From positions 461,080 to 525,079 of the forward strand of contig NZ_QMDV01000001.1 in assembly GCF_003284895.1 (NCBI RefSeq): DNA of 64,000 nucleotides, in the 5' to 3' direction. Source of the stretch: Pontibacter arcticus. GTDB taxonomy: Bacteria; Bacteroidota; Bacteroidia; Cytophagales; Hymenobacteraceae. The number at the start of each line of letters is the position of its first letter. The first letter of the stretch is position 1. The translations under genes were made by a program, and so were the position numbers. This document shows, piece after piece, positions 16,020 through 24,486 of this stretch. The notes beneath the pieces are model-generated. The model did not search any database and was not told where the DNA came from. It saw only the letters and a list, made by a program, of their open reading frames with translations.

Positions 16020-18224
16020 TTGGAGAAGCCCCATATTTTAATCATTACCCCGCCGCTCACACAACTTAACACGCCTTACCCGGCCACAGCCTACATTAAA
16101 GGCTTTTTAACCGGGCAAGGCTACCAAGTAACGCAAGCCGATTTTGGCATCGAACTGGTGCTGCGTATGTTCTCCAAAGCCGGACTGACACGTATATTTT
16201 CAGCTATAGAAACCGGCAATTTTGAGCTTTCTGATAACAGCCTGCGCATGCTTCGTTTAAAGCGCGAATATCTGCAAACCGTTGAGCCTGTTATCCGGTT
16301 TCTGCAAAACAAAGACCTGACGCTGGCACAGCAGATCAGTTACAGCCGCTACCTGCCCGAAGCCGCGCGTTTCGACCAGGTGGAAGACATCGACTGGGCT
16401 TTCGGAAGTATGGGCATTACCGACAGGGCACGCTACCTGGCAACTTTATACCTGGAAGACCTCGGCGACCTGATTAAGGAAACCGTTTGCCCGCACTTTG
16501 GCTTTAGTCGCTACGCCGAAAAACTGGCGCTTTCCGCTATATCGTTTGATCCCTTAGAAGATGCCTTGCAGCAGGAACCCGGTGTAGTAGACCAAATGCT
16601 GCTGGAATTGTTCGAAGAACGATTACAGGCAGTAAACCCAGCTATTGTTGGCTTCTCGATTCCGTTTCCGGGCAATTTGTATGGTGGCCTGCGACTGGCG
16701 CAATACATCAAACAAAAGTACCCGGGTATAAAAACCATTATGGGCGGCGGCTACCCCAATACAGAACTCCGCAGCTTACGCGAGCCCCGCCTGTTTAAGT
16801 ACATTGATTTTGTAACGCTGGATGATGGCGAAGGCCCGTGGCTGAAACTGCTGGAATACCTGCAAGGCAACCGGCAAGTAGATTTTCTGCAGCGCACCTT
16901 TATACTTTTGAATGGCAAAGTTGAGTACATTAACGGTTGCCTTGATAAAGATATTCCGCACACCGAAGTAGGCACGCCTGATTACAGCGACTTGCCGCTG
17001 CGCGATTACCTTTCCGTAATTGACGTGATAAACCCGATGCACCGCCTTTGGAGCGATGGCCGCTGGAACAAACTAACCGTAGCCCACGGCTGCTACTGGA
17101 AACGCTGCTCTTTCTGCGATATCACTTTAGATTATATTAACCGCTACGATGTGGCCCCGGCCTCGCTGCTGGTAGACCGCATCGAACAGATCATTGCTCA
17201 GACCGGCCAAACAGGTTTTCATTTTGTAGACGAAGCTGCCCCTCCTGCCCCACTCCGCGACATGGCCATCGAGCTTATCCGGCGCGGCGTTAAAATTTCG
17301 TGGTGGGGAAATATCCGCTTCGAGAAAACCTTTACCCCTGATCTTTGCCGCTTGCTGGCTGCTTCAGGTTGTATTGCCGTTTCGGGCGGCCTGGAGGTAG
17401 CCTCGGACAGGTTACTGACCTTGATGGAGAAAGGCGTAAGTATAGAGCAGGTGGCCCGTGTTACCGACAGCTTTACCCAGGCCGGCATTATGGTGCACGC
17501 GTACCTGATGTATGGCTTCCCGACACAAACTGCCCAGGAAACGATAGATTCTTTAGAAGTAGTGCGCCAGCTTTTCCTGAACAATGTGATACAATCCGGT
17601 TACTGGCACCGCTTTAGTATGACCGCCCACAGCCCGATCGGTAAGAACCCGGCGAAGTATAAAGTTGTAAAAGTTGGCCCTGAAGAAGGCGACTTTGCAA
17701 ACAACGACCTTTGGCACGACGACCCAACTGGCACCGACCATACGTTATTTGGCGCCGGCCTGGCAAAAGCCTTGTATAATTACATGCACGGTATTGCCCT
17801 GGAAGAGCCGCTTTCGTTCTGGTTTGATTTTAAAGTGCCGCGCGTTACCGTAAAGCCTAACTTAATTGGCAATGCCATCGCGCAGCCGCACCGCCCGGAT
17901 AGTATGAAACTATCAGCCCGTGTACTGTGGCTCGGCAACCTCCCGGAAATAGAGTTCACCATGCTCGCTAAAAAAGGCCAGACCATTGAGCGTTGCGTGC
18001 TCACGTTTTACGAAAAAGCCGAAGACTTCGAAATTAAGACCACCGCAAGTATAGGCCAGTGGCTGTTTGATGTAGTGCAGAAAGCTACTCCGGATAACCC
18101 GGAAGCAGTTACGTTGAGACAACTGGAAGAAACTTACCCGGCCGAAGCTCACTTAAATTTTGCAGAGTTCCTTGCCTCGCCAAGCTGGTTTGATTTGCGG
18201 GAAAAAGGATTGCTGCTACTGTAA
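16020..18224 (+). CDS. B12-binding-like radical SAM protein
   Basis: Putative radical SAM enzyme of 734 residues. An N-terminal cobalamin-binding-like Rossmann region (about 4-300, with IMGGGYPNTEL and FVTLDDGEGPW) precedes the radical SAM core (about 345-560). The iron-sulfur motif is GCYWKRCSFC (C358, C363, C366), that is CX4CX2C, one residue longer than the usual CX3CX2C. GGLEVASDRLL and AYLMYGFPTQT are typical later core motifs. A C-terminal domain (about 600-734) is unrecognised. The start is TTG, because no ATG precedes the conserved N-terminus. The last 62 bases and the stop are repeated perfectly downstream (18228-18292). Reaction unknown. Confidence 0.85.
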   Translation: MEKPHILIITPPLTQLNTPYPATAYIKGFLTGQGYQVTQADFGIELVLRMFSKAGLTRIFSAIETGNFELSDNSLRMLRLKREYLQTVEPVIRFLQNKDLTLAQQISYSRYLPEAARFDQVEDIDWAFGSMGITDRARYLATLYLEDLGDLIKETVCPHFGFSRYAEKLALSAISFDPLEDALQQEPGVVDQMLLELFEERLQAVNPAIVGFSIPFPGNLYGGLRLAQYIKQKYPGIKTIMGGGYPNTELRSLREPRLFKYIDFVTLDDGEGPWLKLLEYLQGNRQVDFLQRTFILLNGKVEYINGCLDKDIPHTEVGTPDYSDLPLRDYLSVIDVINPMHRLWSDGRWNKLTVAHGCYWKRCSFCDITLDYINRYDVAPASLLVDRIEQIIAQTGQTGFHFVDEAAPPAPLRDMAIELIRRGVKISWWGNIRFEKTFTPDLCRLLAASGCIAVSGGLEVASDRLLTLMEKGVSIEQVARVTDSFTQAGIMVHAYLMYGFPTQTAQETIDSLEVVRQLFLNNVIQSGYWHRFSMTAHSPIGKNPAKYKVVKVGPEEGDFANNDLWHDDPTGTDHTLFGAGLAKALYNYMHGIALEEPLSFWFDFKVPRVTVKPNLIGNAIAQPHRPDSMKLSARVLWLGNLPEIEFTMLAKKGQTIERCVLTFYEKAEDFEIKTTASIGQWLFDVVQKATPDNPEAVTLRQLEETYPAEAHLNFAEFLASPSWFDLREKGLLLL

Positions 18225-18292
18225 GTACAGAGTTCCTTGCCTCGCCAAGCTGGTTTGATTTGCGGGAAAAAGGATTGCTGCTACTGTAAGTA
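18163..18292 (+). repeat. perfect 65-bp tandem duplication over the gene's 3' end
   Basis: 18163-18227 is repeated without mismatch at 18228-18292. Copy 1 holds the last codons and stop of the radical SAM gene; copy 2 is untranslated. The identity implies a recent event, or an assembly artefact. Confidence 0.95.
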
Positions 18293-18313
18293 TAAAGTGA
18301 TATTACTCTAAAC

Positions 18314-18353
18314 AAAAACTCCCCTGCAGGTTTATACTTGCAGGGGAGTTTTT
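18314..18353. terminator. bidirectional terminator with a dispersed-motif loop
   Basis: Perfect 15-bp stem (18314-18328 with 18339-18353) with a 10-nt loop GGTTTATACT, the complement of AGTATAAACC. It separates the convergent radical SAM and lipoprotein genes. The same loop, in the other orientation, occurs in the uvrB terminator. Confidence 0.9.
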
Positions 18354-18370
18354 GTTTGTATAATTTATAC

Positions 18371-19006
18371 TTAGTAGGTAGCCATGATGTACTTATCTTT
18401 CCGGAGTTTACTGAAAAGTGAGCGCGCCAAGTGATTGTTGAGTGTATCGTACCCGGCAGAAATGCCATACACCTGCGAATCGGCATACCAGACAGGCTGC
18501 AATGTGTTTGTATCAACCAGGTAGGTATGGAAAGCAGCATTGGGTTCTGAATCGGCAAAGGTGTTACTTACGTTTGTCTGATGTATAGTAGTATAATCTG
18601 TGGTATACCAGTAATTACTTTGCTTCACAAAAAGTATTCCGTCAACGCCTGTTCTCCTTACTTTCTCCAGAAACTGGCTGTAGCTTAAATCAGTGTTCAG
18701 GTCAAATACATCCGAAGATTTAACCAGCCTGGTTTGGGCACCGGGTCTGTCGAAGTTGCGGGCAAGTGTTTTCTCGAGTTGCTTGCGGTAAGTTAAGTTC
18801 TCCAGGTTGTTAAATTTCCCTCTGATGTGCTCTTCATACGTCAGCGAGTCCAGTCCCTTAAAATCTATCTGTGTGTTTACCACCAATGTCATCAGGCCAT
18901 TATAGTATTTATCAGTTTTCCTAACCTTTGCTGTTGAGGTAGAGGTAGTTGCGCACCCCGAAAAGAGTAGCAGAACAGAAAGCAGAACAGGAAGTATAGT
19001 TTTCAT
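18371..19006 (-). CDS. hypothetical lipoprotein
   Basis: A 211-residue protein with a lipoprotein signal (lipobox LFSGC, C18) followed by a Ser/Thr-rich linker and a globular part. That part includes KSSDVFDLNTDLSYSQFLEK and GVDGILFVKQSNYWYTTDY, so it looks like a folded periplasmic alpha/beta domain. The pattern of a parsed variant plus 'GVDGIL' recalls lipoproteins that assemble or sense surface material, but no family could be named. It is monocistronic, with its terminator shared with the radical SAM gene. Confidence 0.75.
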   Translation of the reverse strand: MKTILPVLLSVLLLFSGCATTSTSTAKVRKTDKYYNGLMTLVVNTQIDFKGLDSLTYEEHIRGKFNNLENLTYRKQLEKTLARNFDRPGAQTRLVKSSDVFDLNTDLSYSQFLEKVRRTGVDGILFVKQSNYWYTTDYTTIHQTNVSNTFADSEPNAAFHTYLVDTNTLQPVWYADSQVYGISAGYDTLNNHLARSLFSKLRKDKYIMATY

Positions 19007-19155
19007 AGCTGAAGCTTAAAGGTATATTTTATTCACCTAATATATAAAAATTATCAAAACCAAGCAAACTTTGTATCTGAGCATTTATAGCATTAAGCGC
19101 TATTTATAGCCTGACGATGTCGAGGTTAAGGTTAATAGTATAGTTATTACATGCT

Positions 19156-19566
19156 TTACTCTTGCGTTACAGTTTTGGTGCAATCTTCCGTTGTACCACA
19201 GGGCGTGCAGCTTTGGCCATCTGCCTGAGGTATGCAGCCATCACCATTACCACAGTTCTTTGATGTACAGGAAATTCCTGCACTAACCAAGGTGTTGCCT
19301 TCTCCCTTTTTCAACAAAGTAGTAGACACATATTCGTCATTCTTAGCAACTAAATAATAGGCACCGTCAATTTTTTTGAGCTCTGAGGTACTGAAAGTTA
19401 TCACCGAATCCGGGTTTCCGGCCGATAAACTCGCTTCTAAACCCTTTAGTATTGCTTTGGAGTCTGCTGCTTCAAGCTTTAAGTTGCCTACAGTAAGCTG
19501 ATCATCTAACCCATCAGAGCAGGACGCAGCTACAATCAGAAAGAACATAAATGTTACTTTTTTCAT
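19156..19566 (-). CDS. small lipoprotein with a Cys-rich C-terminus
   Basis: A 136-residue lipoprotein (lipobox VAASC, C16). The mature part has an unremarkable N-terminal region and a C-terminal cysteine cluster: six Cys in the last 40 residues with spacings C-X4-C-X5-C-X8-C-X2-C-X5-C, surrounded by G, N, D, T and P. Such a cluster in an exported protein suggests disulfide-bonded loops or metal binding. No family was recognised. AT-rich DNA without genes surrounds it on both sides. Confidence 0.7.
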   Translation of the reverse strand: MKKVTFMFFLIVAASCSDGLDDQLTVGNLKLEAADSKAILKGLEASLSAGNPDSVITFSTSELKKIDGAYYLVAKNDEYVSTTLLKKGEGNTLVSAGISCTSKNCGNGDGCIPQADGQSCTPCGTTEDCTKTVTQE

Positions 19567-19831
19567 AAAATAAACATTTAGGGAATAATAATTTCATTAG
19601 TAAGTATACTAATGAAAATAACACAAGTTCCTAAAAAGTACAATTTATACTTACTATTTTTATTATTAATTTAATAACCTTATTATTCATTAATTATAAA
19701 AAGGCATTGATAATATTAAGGCTATTAGCAAAGTATACTTTCGTTGTTTTCAATTAATTACACTGGGGCAGACCTATTAACCATACTTCGCTGTAAGAAA
19801 AAGTACATTTTGCCCATTTCAATTTAAACCA
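19567..19831. other. AT-rich intergenic region
   Basis: No ORF of note. It holds four AAGTATA/TATACTT copies, including a palindromic AAGTATACTT at 19731-19740. The start of the Cys-rich lipoprotein lies at its left edge, so its promoter should be here, but no TAnnTTTG box is clear. Confidence 0.5.
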
Positions 19832-19867
19832 AAACACCCCGGCAAGTATAAACCTGCCGGGGTGTTT
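19832..19867 (-). terminator. uvrB terminator with a dispersed-motif loop
   Basis: 13-bp stem AAACACCCCGGCA/TGCCGGGGTGTTT (19832-19844 with 19855-19867); loop AGTATAAACC. It lies 20 bp past the uvrB stop on the minus strand. Confidence 0.85.
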
Positions 19868-19887
19868 CCAATTCATACTTTATACTT

Positions 19888-21915
19888 CTAATCCCGCTTC
19901 GTTTTCAGCAATTTGCGGAGTTCGGCTAGTTCGTCTCTGTACTTGGCGGCTTGCAGGAAGTCGAGGTCTTTGGCAGCGGCTTCCATTTGCTTCTCAGTTT
20001 TCTTGATAAGCTTTTCGAGGTCGTCGCGCTTCATGGTCTGGATGATCGGCTCGGCTGCCAGCGATACTTCTTCCGGACCGGCATACATGTGCACTTCGCG
20101 CTTGCGCATATCGGCTACAGAAGTCTGCTCAAAAATCTCACCTTTCGATTTAAGGATAGTGCGTGGCGTAATGCCGTGTTCCTCGTTATAAGCTATCTGG
20201 GTAGCACGGCGACGGTTGGTCTCGTCTATCGCGCGTTGCATAGAACCCGTAATCCGGTCGGCGTACATAATTACTTTACCCTGGTCGTTACGGGCGGCGC
20301 GGCCTATGGTTTGTATGAGCGAGCGCTGGTCGCGTAGGAAGCCTTCTTTGTCGGCATCAAGTATGGCTACCAAACTAACTTCCGGTAAGTCAAGGCCTTC
20401 GCGCAACAGGTTTACACCAATCAAAACATCAATAGTACCTAAACGCAACTCACGTAAAATCTCTACACGGTCCAGGGTTTTTACTTCGGAGTGCAGGTAT
20501 TTTACTTTGATGTTGAGCTTTTCCATGTACTTGGTCAACTCCTCAGACATGCGTTTGGTAAGCGTGGTTACCAGTACACGGGCACCGGTTTTTATACGTT
20601 CATCTATTTCGTCCAACAGGTCATCAACCTGGTTGGTGCTTGGTCTTATTTCGATCTCAGGGTCCAGCAAACCAGTTGGCCTGATGATCTGCTCCACAAT
20701 AACGCCTTCTGCTTTCTGCATTTCATAGTCGCCGGGCGTTGCGCTTACAAACACTACTTGTCGCATCATACTTTCGAACTCGTTAAAGGTAAGTGGGCGG
20801 TTATCCATAGCAGCCGGTAACCGGAAGCCATACTCTACCAGCGCCACTTTACGCGAGCGGTCGCCGCCCCACATGGCACGCACCTGGGGTATGGTGGCAT
20901 GGCTTTCATCAATCACCATCAGGAAATCCTTCGGGAAATAATCGAGCAAACAGAACGGGCGCGCACCTGGCTCCCGCCGGTCGAAGTAACGGGAATAGTT
21001 CTCGATGCCGGAGCAATAGCCCAGTTCGCGTATCATCTCCAGGTCAAATTCAGTGCGTTCTTTAATGCGTTTTGCTTCGGCTGGCCGGTCTTCTTTCAGG
21101 AAGTACTCGTTTTGCGCCACCATATCAAACTGAATTTCCTGGATGGCCTGGTGCAGCGTGTCTTTTCCGGTTACGAATAGGTTGGCCGGATACAAGGTAA
21201 CTTCCTTCTCATCCGACAGCTTTTTGCCCGACTCCGGATCGATGCGGTGAATCTGCTCCAGTTCGTCTCCGAAAAAGTATAAACGGTAAGCAAAATCAGC
21301 GTAGGCCGGAAAAATATCGACGGTATCGCCTTTTACTCTAAATGTTCCACGTGTGAACTCGGCTTCGGTGCGGCTGTAAAGTATCTGTACAAACGTATAA
21401 AGCAGGTTATTGCGGGTATATTTTTGCCCGGGCGCCAAGTAGATCACGTTCTTGCCAAACTCCTCAGGGTTACCAATACCGTAGATACACGAAACCGAAG
21501 CAATTACGATAACATCGCGCCTGCCCGAAAGCAGTGCCGATGTAGTATGCAGACGCAGTTTCTCAATCTCCTCGTTTATCTGAAGGTCTTTTTCTATAAA
21601 CACATCCGATGAAGCGATATAGGCCTCTGGTTGGTAGTAATCATAGTATGAAATAAAATACTCGACGGCATTATCTGGGAAAAACTGCTTAAACTCACCG
21701 TATAGCTGGGCGGCCAGTGTTTTGTTATGGCAAAGTACCAGCGTAGGCTTTCCTGTGTTTTTGATGACGTTGGCCATGGTAAAGGTTTTACCAGTACCGG
21801 TTGCGCCCAGCAGTACTTGTGCAGGCTCACCATTTTTTACGCCTTCGGTGAGTTTGGCTATGGCCTTGGGCTGATCGCCGGTCGGCTTGAATTCTGATGT
21901 TAGTTTAAAATCCAT
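19888..21915 (-). CDS. uvrB: excinuclease ABC subunit B
   Basis: Helicase-like damage verification subunit of nucleotide-excision repair; it receives damaged DNA from UvrA and recruits UvrC. The 675-residue length is standard. Walker A LGATGTGKTFT (about 38-48), the beta-hairpin with YYDYYQPEAYI, the helicase motifs (VIDESHATIP; IQTIGRAARN) and the C-terminal UvrB/UvrC coiled coil (about 630-675) are all present in order, with no sign of damage. It ends at the 19832-19867 terminator, whose loop carries the dispersed motif. uvrA and uvrC are not in the window. Confidence 0.98.
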   Translation of the reverse strand: MDFKLTSEFKPTGDQPKAIAKLTEGVKNGEPAQVLLGATGTGKTFTMANVIKNTGKPTLVLCHNKTLAAQLYGEFKQFFPDNAVEYFISYYDYYQPEAYIASSDVFIEKDLQINEEIEKLRLHTTSALLSGRRDVIVIASVSCIYGIGNPEEFGKNVIYLAPGQKYTRNNLLYTFVQILYSRTEAEFTRGTFRVKGDTVDIFPAYADFAYRLYFFGDELEQIHRIDPESGKKLSDEKEVTLYPANLFVTGKDTLHQAIQEIQFDMVAQNEYFLKEDRPAEAKRIKERTEFDLEMIRELGYCSGIENYSRYFDRREPGARPFCLLDYFPKDFLMVIDESHATIPQVRAMWGGDRSRKVALVEYGFRLPAAMDNRPLTFNEFESMMRQVVFVSATPGDYEMQKAEGVIVEQIIRPTGLLDPEIEIRPSTNQVDDLLDEIDERIKTGARVLVTTLTKRMSEELTKYMEKLNIKVKYLHSEVKTLDRVEILRELRLGTIDVLIGVNLLREGLDLPEVSLVAILDADKEGFLRDQRSLIQTIGRAARNDQGKVIMYADRITGSMQRAIDETNRRRATQIAYNEEHGITPRTILKSKGEIFEQTSVADMRKREVHMYAGPEEVSLAAEPIIQTMKRDDLEKLIKKTEKQMEAAAKDLDFLQAAKYRDELAELRKLLKTKRD

Positions 21916-21995
21916 TCGGTTATATACGGATAGTAAAGATAAACTTTATCCTTTAAAACACGCCGGAAGTTTTCAGGGTTTCGGATGCACTCTAA

Positions 21996-22022
21996 AAGTA
22001 TAAGTTTATACTTTGAAGTATA
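21996..22022. repeat. cluster of three dispersed-motif copies
   Basis: AAGTATA (21996-22002), TATACTT (22007-22013) and AAGTATA (22016-22022) lie within 27 bp, in alternating orientation, just outside a terminator stem. This is the densest packing seen apart from 59308-59339. Confidence 0.7.
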
Positions 22023-22024
22023 AA

Positions 22025-22057
22025 AAAAAGCCTGCCGAAAGATCCGGCAGGCTTTTT
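22025..22057 (-). terminator. terminator of the small lipoprotein gene
   Basis: 13-bp stem AAAAAGCCTGCCG/CGGCAGGCTTTTT (22025-22037 with 22045-22057). It gives a long T tract on the minus strand. Confidence 0.85.
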
Positions 22058-22119
22058 AGGAATCGTCTCGTTCCTAATTAAAAACAACATTAATTCAATT
22101 GTAAAACCTTAAATTCTTA

Positions 22120-22488
22120 TCACTCATTTTTGCAGATGCGTTTCACTTTTACAGCCGGGTACATGGTATGGATGGCGACACAAACCGGGCCATCCTCGCC
22201 ATTTAATTCCAGTCCAAGCGATACTATTTTGCCTTCCTGCTGATAGGCTGCAGGCAGATTATCCGTCGTTACCAAACCGGATTCTAACTGGCCTTTAAAA
22301 TTGCCTCCAGCGTTTCTGTTCGGCATATCGTCTTCCAGCACTTTCAAAATAAACCAGCCGCTTTCGCAGGGGTCCGGGCCTACTACTTCGGCTGTGATGC
22401 AGGCAGGTTCGGGCTCATTTTTAGTGCAACCTATACTTAACCAGGCAAGCATTACGTATACCAGCGAACTATATAAAAGGCTTTTCAT
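22120..22488 (-). CDS. hypothetical small lipoprotein
   Basis: A 122-residue exported protein starting at the ATG at 22488; a longer frame back to 22593 lacks a sensible N-terminus. The signal peptide ends in a lipobox (WLSIGC). The mature part contains ACITAEVVGPDPCESGWFILKVLEDD, a beta-rich segment with a pair of Cys, then LGLELNGEDGPVCVAIHTMYPAVKV. No family was recognised. It is alone between terminators. Confidence 0.65.
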   Translation of the reverse strand: MKSLLYSSLVYVMLAWLSIGCTKNEPEPACITAEVVGPDPCESGWFILKVLEDDMPNRNAGGNFKGQLESGLVTTDNLPAAYQQEGKIVSLGLELNGEDGPVCVAIHTMYPAVKVKRICKNE

Positions 22489-22734
22489 AGTTTGTAAAGT
22501 ATGGCAGCCTGAATTACTCCTGTGGCAGTAAAACAGAAAAGAGAAGAAGGGCCAGTAACACATACCAGCCCGAAAGGTTGCATTTTGTAACAACCTGTAT
22601 TGTAGTGAGCGCGTCTGACATTGTTTTCATAGTTTTATCCGGCTTTTGTGCTTGCGCTGGCTCCTTCTTTTATTTCTTGTCTTTATGATTCCAAATGGGC
22701 ACTTAAGGTTGCATGGGTATGTACAAAAAGTAAA

Positions 22735-24486
22735 TTATTTTTTACCGCCCAGGTCGTAGCTCACGGCCATGTTAAGGCCAACCGTGTAAGGCCTACCCTG
22801 TGGGGCCAGCGCTTTTTCAGAATCTGATAGCATGGTATCAAAAAAACCACGCAGCTCCGGCCCAGCCGACACACTGATGTTATTTGAGATGCGCTTGGCC
22901 ACACCTACCGATACGTTACCTGAAAACTGCATTTTGCGGAAAGGCGAATGGTCGGTGCGGGAATAATGCACGTCTTCAACTTCATTGTTCGATGCCATCA
23001 CAGATGTTTCCAGGAGGAGGTTGGCCGCTATACTTCCGGCTGCGTACCATTGCCACGATTTACTGATGTTACTTTCGAACTGCATCCCAACCGGAATGGT
23101 CAGGTGGCGGTAGCGGTAGTTCACATAAAAAGCATCGGTCTTGGCTACACTAACCGAGTCGGTGAAAACGCTGCTGCCTAATGATGGTAGAAAAACAGTA
23201 GTAGTGTTTAGTTGCTCCTGCTCTTTTGTATTGGGTTTAAGCCAGAACTGTTTGATGATGTAGCTAGATTTAGTACGTGCGGTGTTCTGTGTAAACCCTA
23301 ACCCTGAAAATATTTTCCATTTTTTACCGATCCGGTAGCCGGCCTTGGCCTCTACAGCAAACGAAAAGGCCGGATCTGTATTTTGCTCAAACTCGCTTCG
23401 GGCCTCCTGCATGTTCTGCTCCATTTCAGCCTCAGCAGTTGTCGCGCTCATTCTAAAGCCCATGATATTTGCTGGCAATACACTGCCCATCTGCTGGGGT
23501 ATGCCAATGTTCTGATCAAAATAGCTGGGCACATAAGCCATCCCGATGCTCCAGCGCCCTTGTTCTTTTGGTTCGTCTTCTTTTAGTGCTTTACTTTTCT
23601 GATCTGCATTCACTATATCCAAAGAGAGTAGCTTTACAGGTTCAGTTTGTGCGCTGGCTGCCTGGGTTGTAAAACTGTTATTCAGCTGCCTGAAAGTTCC
23701 AGGAAGTTCAGCAGGTGCCGCTGCCTGTTGCTGCAGTAATTGGTTTGCTGCGATCGGATAGCGTCTCATTTCGTCTGCAGTTGGCATGGCTGTCAGCATT
23801 TGGCGGGCAGTGGTGTAGGCGTTAAAACGTACCTGCGGCTCCGGAGTGATTACTGAAGTTCGGGAAAAATTATTCCCGCTTGCAAAGTAACTGCTTGTGT
23901 TGCCCGTGTTGCTTTGCACTCTAACTTCCGTCTTATCTACTGTTAATACTGAAGTATAATTTTCCGCATTCTCCTTATTTGCCTGCGTTACTTCAGCCAG
24001 CATACTTTCTTTCTCAATAACTGAAGCAGGCGCTGCATCCTTTTCAGCAAGTATAAAGTTATCTGTGGATGGTTGCTGTATGGTTTCCGCTGAATTCCCG
24101 GTTCCGGAAGTAGCAGCTATACTTGCAGCAGGCAGTTGTTTTGTCTCCTGCACGGCTGGTTGCGCTATATGGTTGGCCTCCTCAGCTACAGGTATATGTT
24201 GCTGCTGATCCGGAGCCGTTCTGGCAAGCGGTTGAGCCGCCTGTTGATTATCTTTGCTGATTTGGTAGAAAAATATGCTGCTCGCTGCTACAAGTAATAC
24301 CAGGCAGGCGGCTGCCAGCTGGCGGTACCAAACCATACTACTTTTATAGCGAGCACTTTCCTGCACGGTCAGGTCGTGGTCTATGCGTGCCCACAGGTCC
24401 GGAGACGGCTTCGCCTCAGCGTCGTGCATCCGGCCCCGGAAAGCATCTTCCAGGTTGTCGTGCTTATTGTTTGCTGCTGATGACAT
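22735..24486 (-). CDS. membrane-anchored protein with a C-terminal outer-membrane beta-barrel domain
   Basis: A 583-residue protein encoded by the gene overlapping the ECF sigma gene (23-bp overlap). The N-terminus (1-50) has the FRGRMHDAEAKPSPDLWARI pattern of Bacteroidota anti-sigma-type proteins. It is followed by one membrane helix (about 56-75) and a long low-complexity Gln/Ala-rich region (about 80-290). The C-terminal part (about 310-583) is a PorT-like outer-membrane beta-barrel domain with alternating strands such as WSIGMAYVPSYF and HLTIPVGMQFE. Having both an inner-membrane helix and a barrel domain in one chain is unusual. A sigma-regulating sensor is plausible; this is inference. 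Confidence 0.75.
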   Translation of the reverse strand: MSSAANNKHDNLEDAFRGRMHDAEAKPSPDLWARIDHDLTVQESARYKSSMVWYRQLAAACLVLLVAASSIFFYQISKDNQQAAQPLARTAPDQQQHIPVAEEANHIAQPAVQETKQLPAASIAATSGTGNSAETIQQPSTDNFILAEKDAAPASVIEKESMLAEVTQANKENAENYTSVLTVDKTEVRVQSNTGNTSSYFASGNNFSRTSVITPEPQVRFNAYTTARQMLTAMPTADEMRRYPIAANQLLQQQAAAPAELPGTFRQLNNSFTTQAASAQTEPVKLLSLDIVNADQKSKALKEDEPKEQGRWSIGMAYVPSYFDQNIGIPQQMGSVLPANIMGFRMSATTAEAEMEQNMQEARSEFEQNTDPAFSFAVEAKAGYRIGKKWKIFSGLGFTQNTARTKSSYIIKQFWLKPNTKEQEQLNTTTVFLPSLGSSVFTDSVSVAKTDAFYVNYRYRHLTIPVGMQFESNISKSWQWYAAGSIAANLLLETSVMASNNEVEDVHYSRTDHSPFRKMQFSGNVSVGVAKRISNNISVSAGPELRGFFDTMLSDSEKALAPQGRPYTVGLNMAVSYDLGGKK

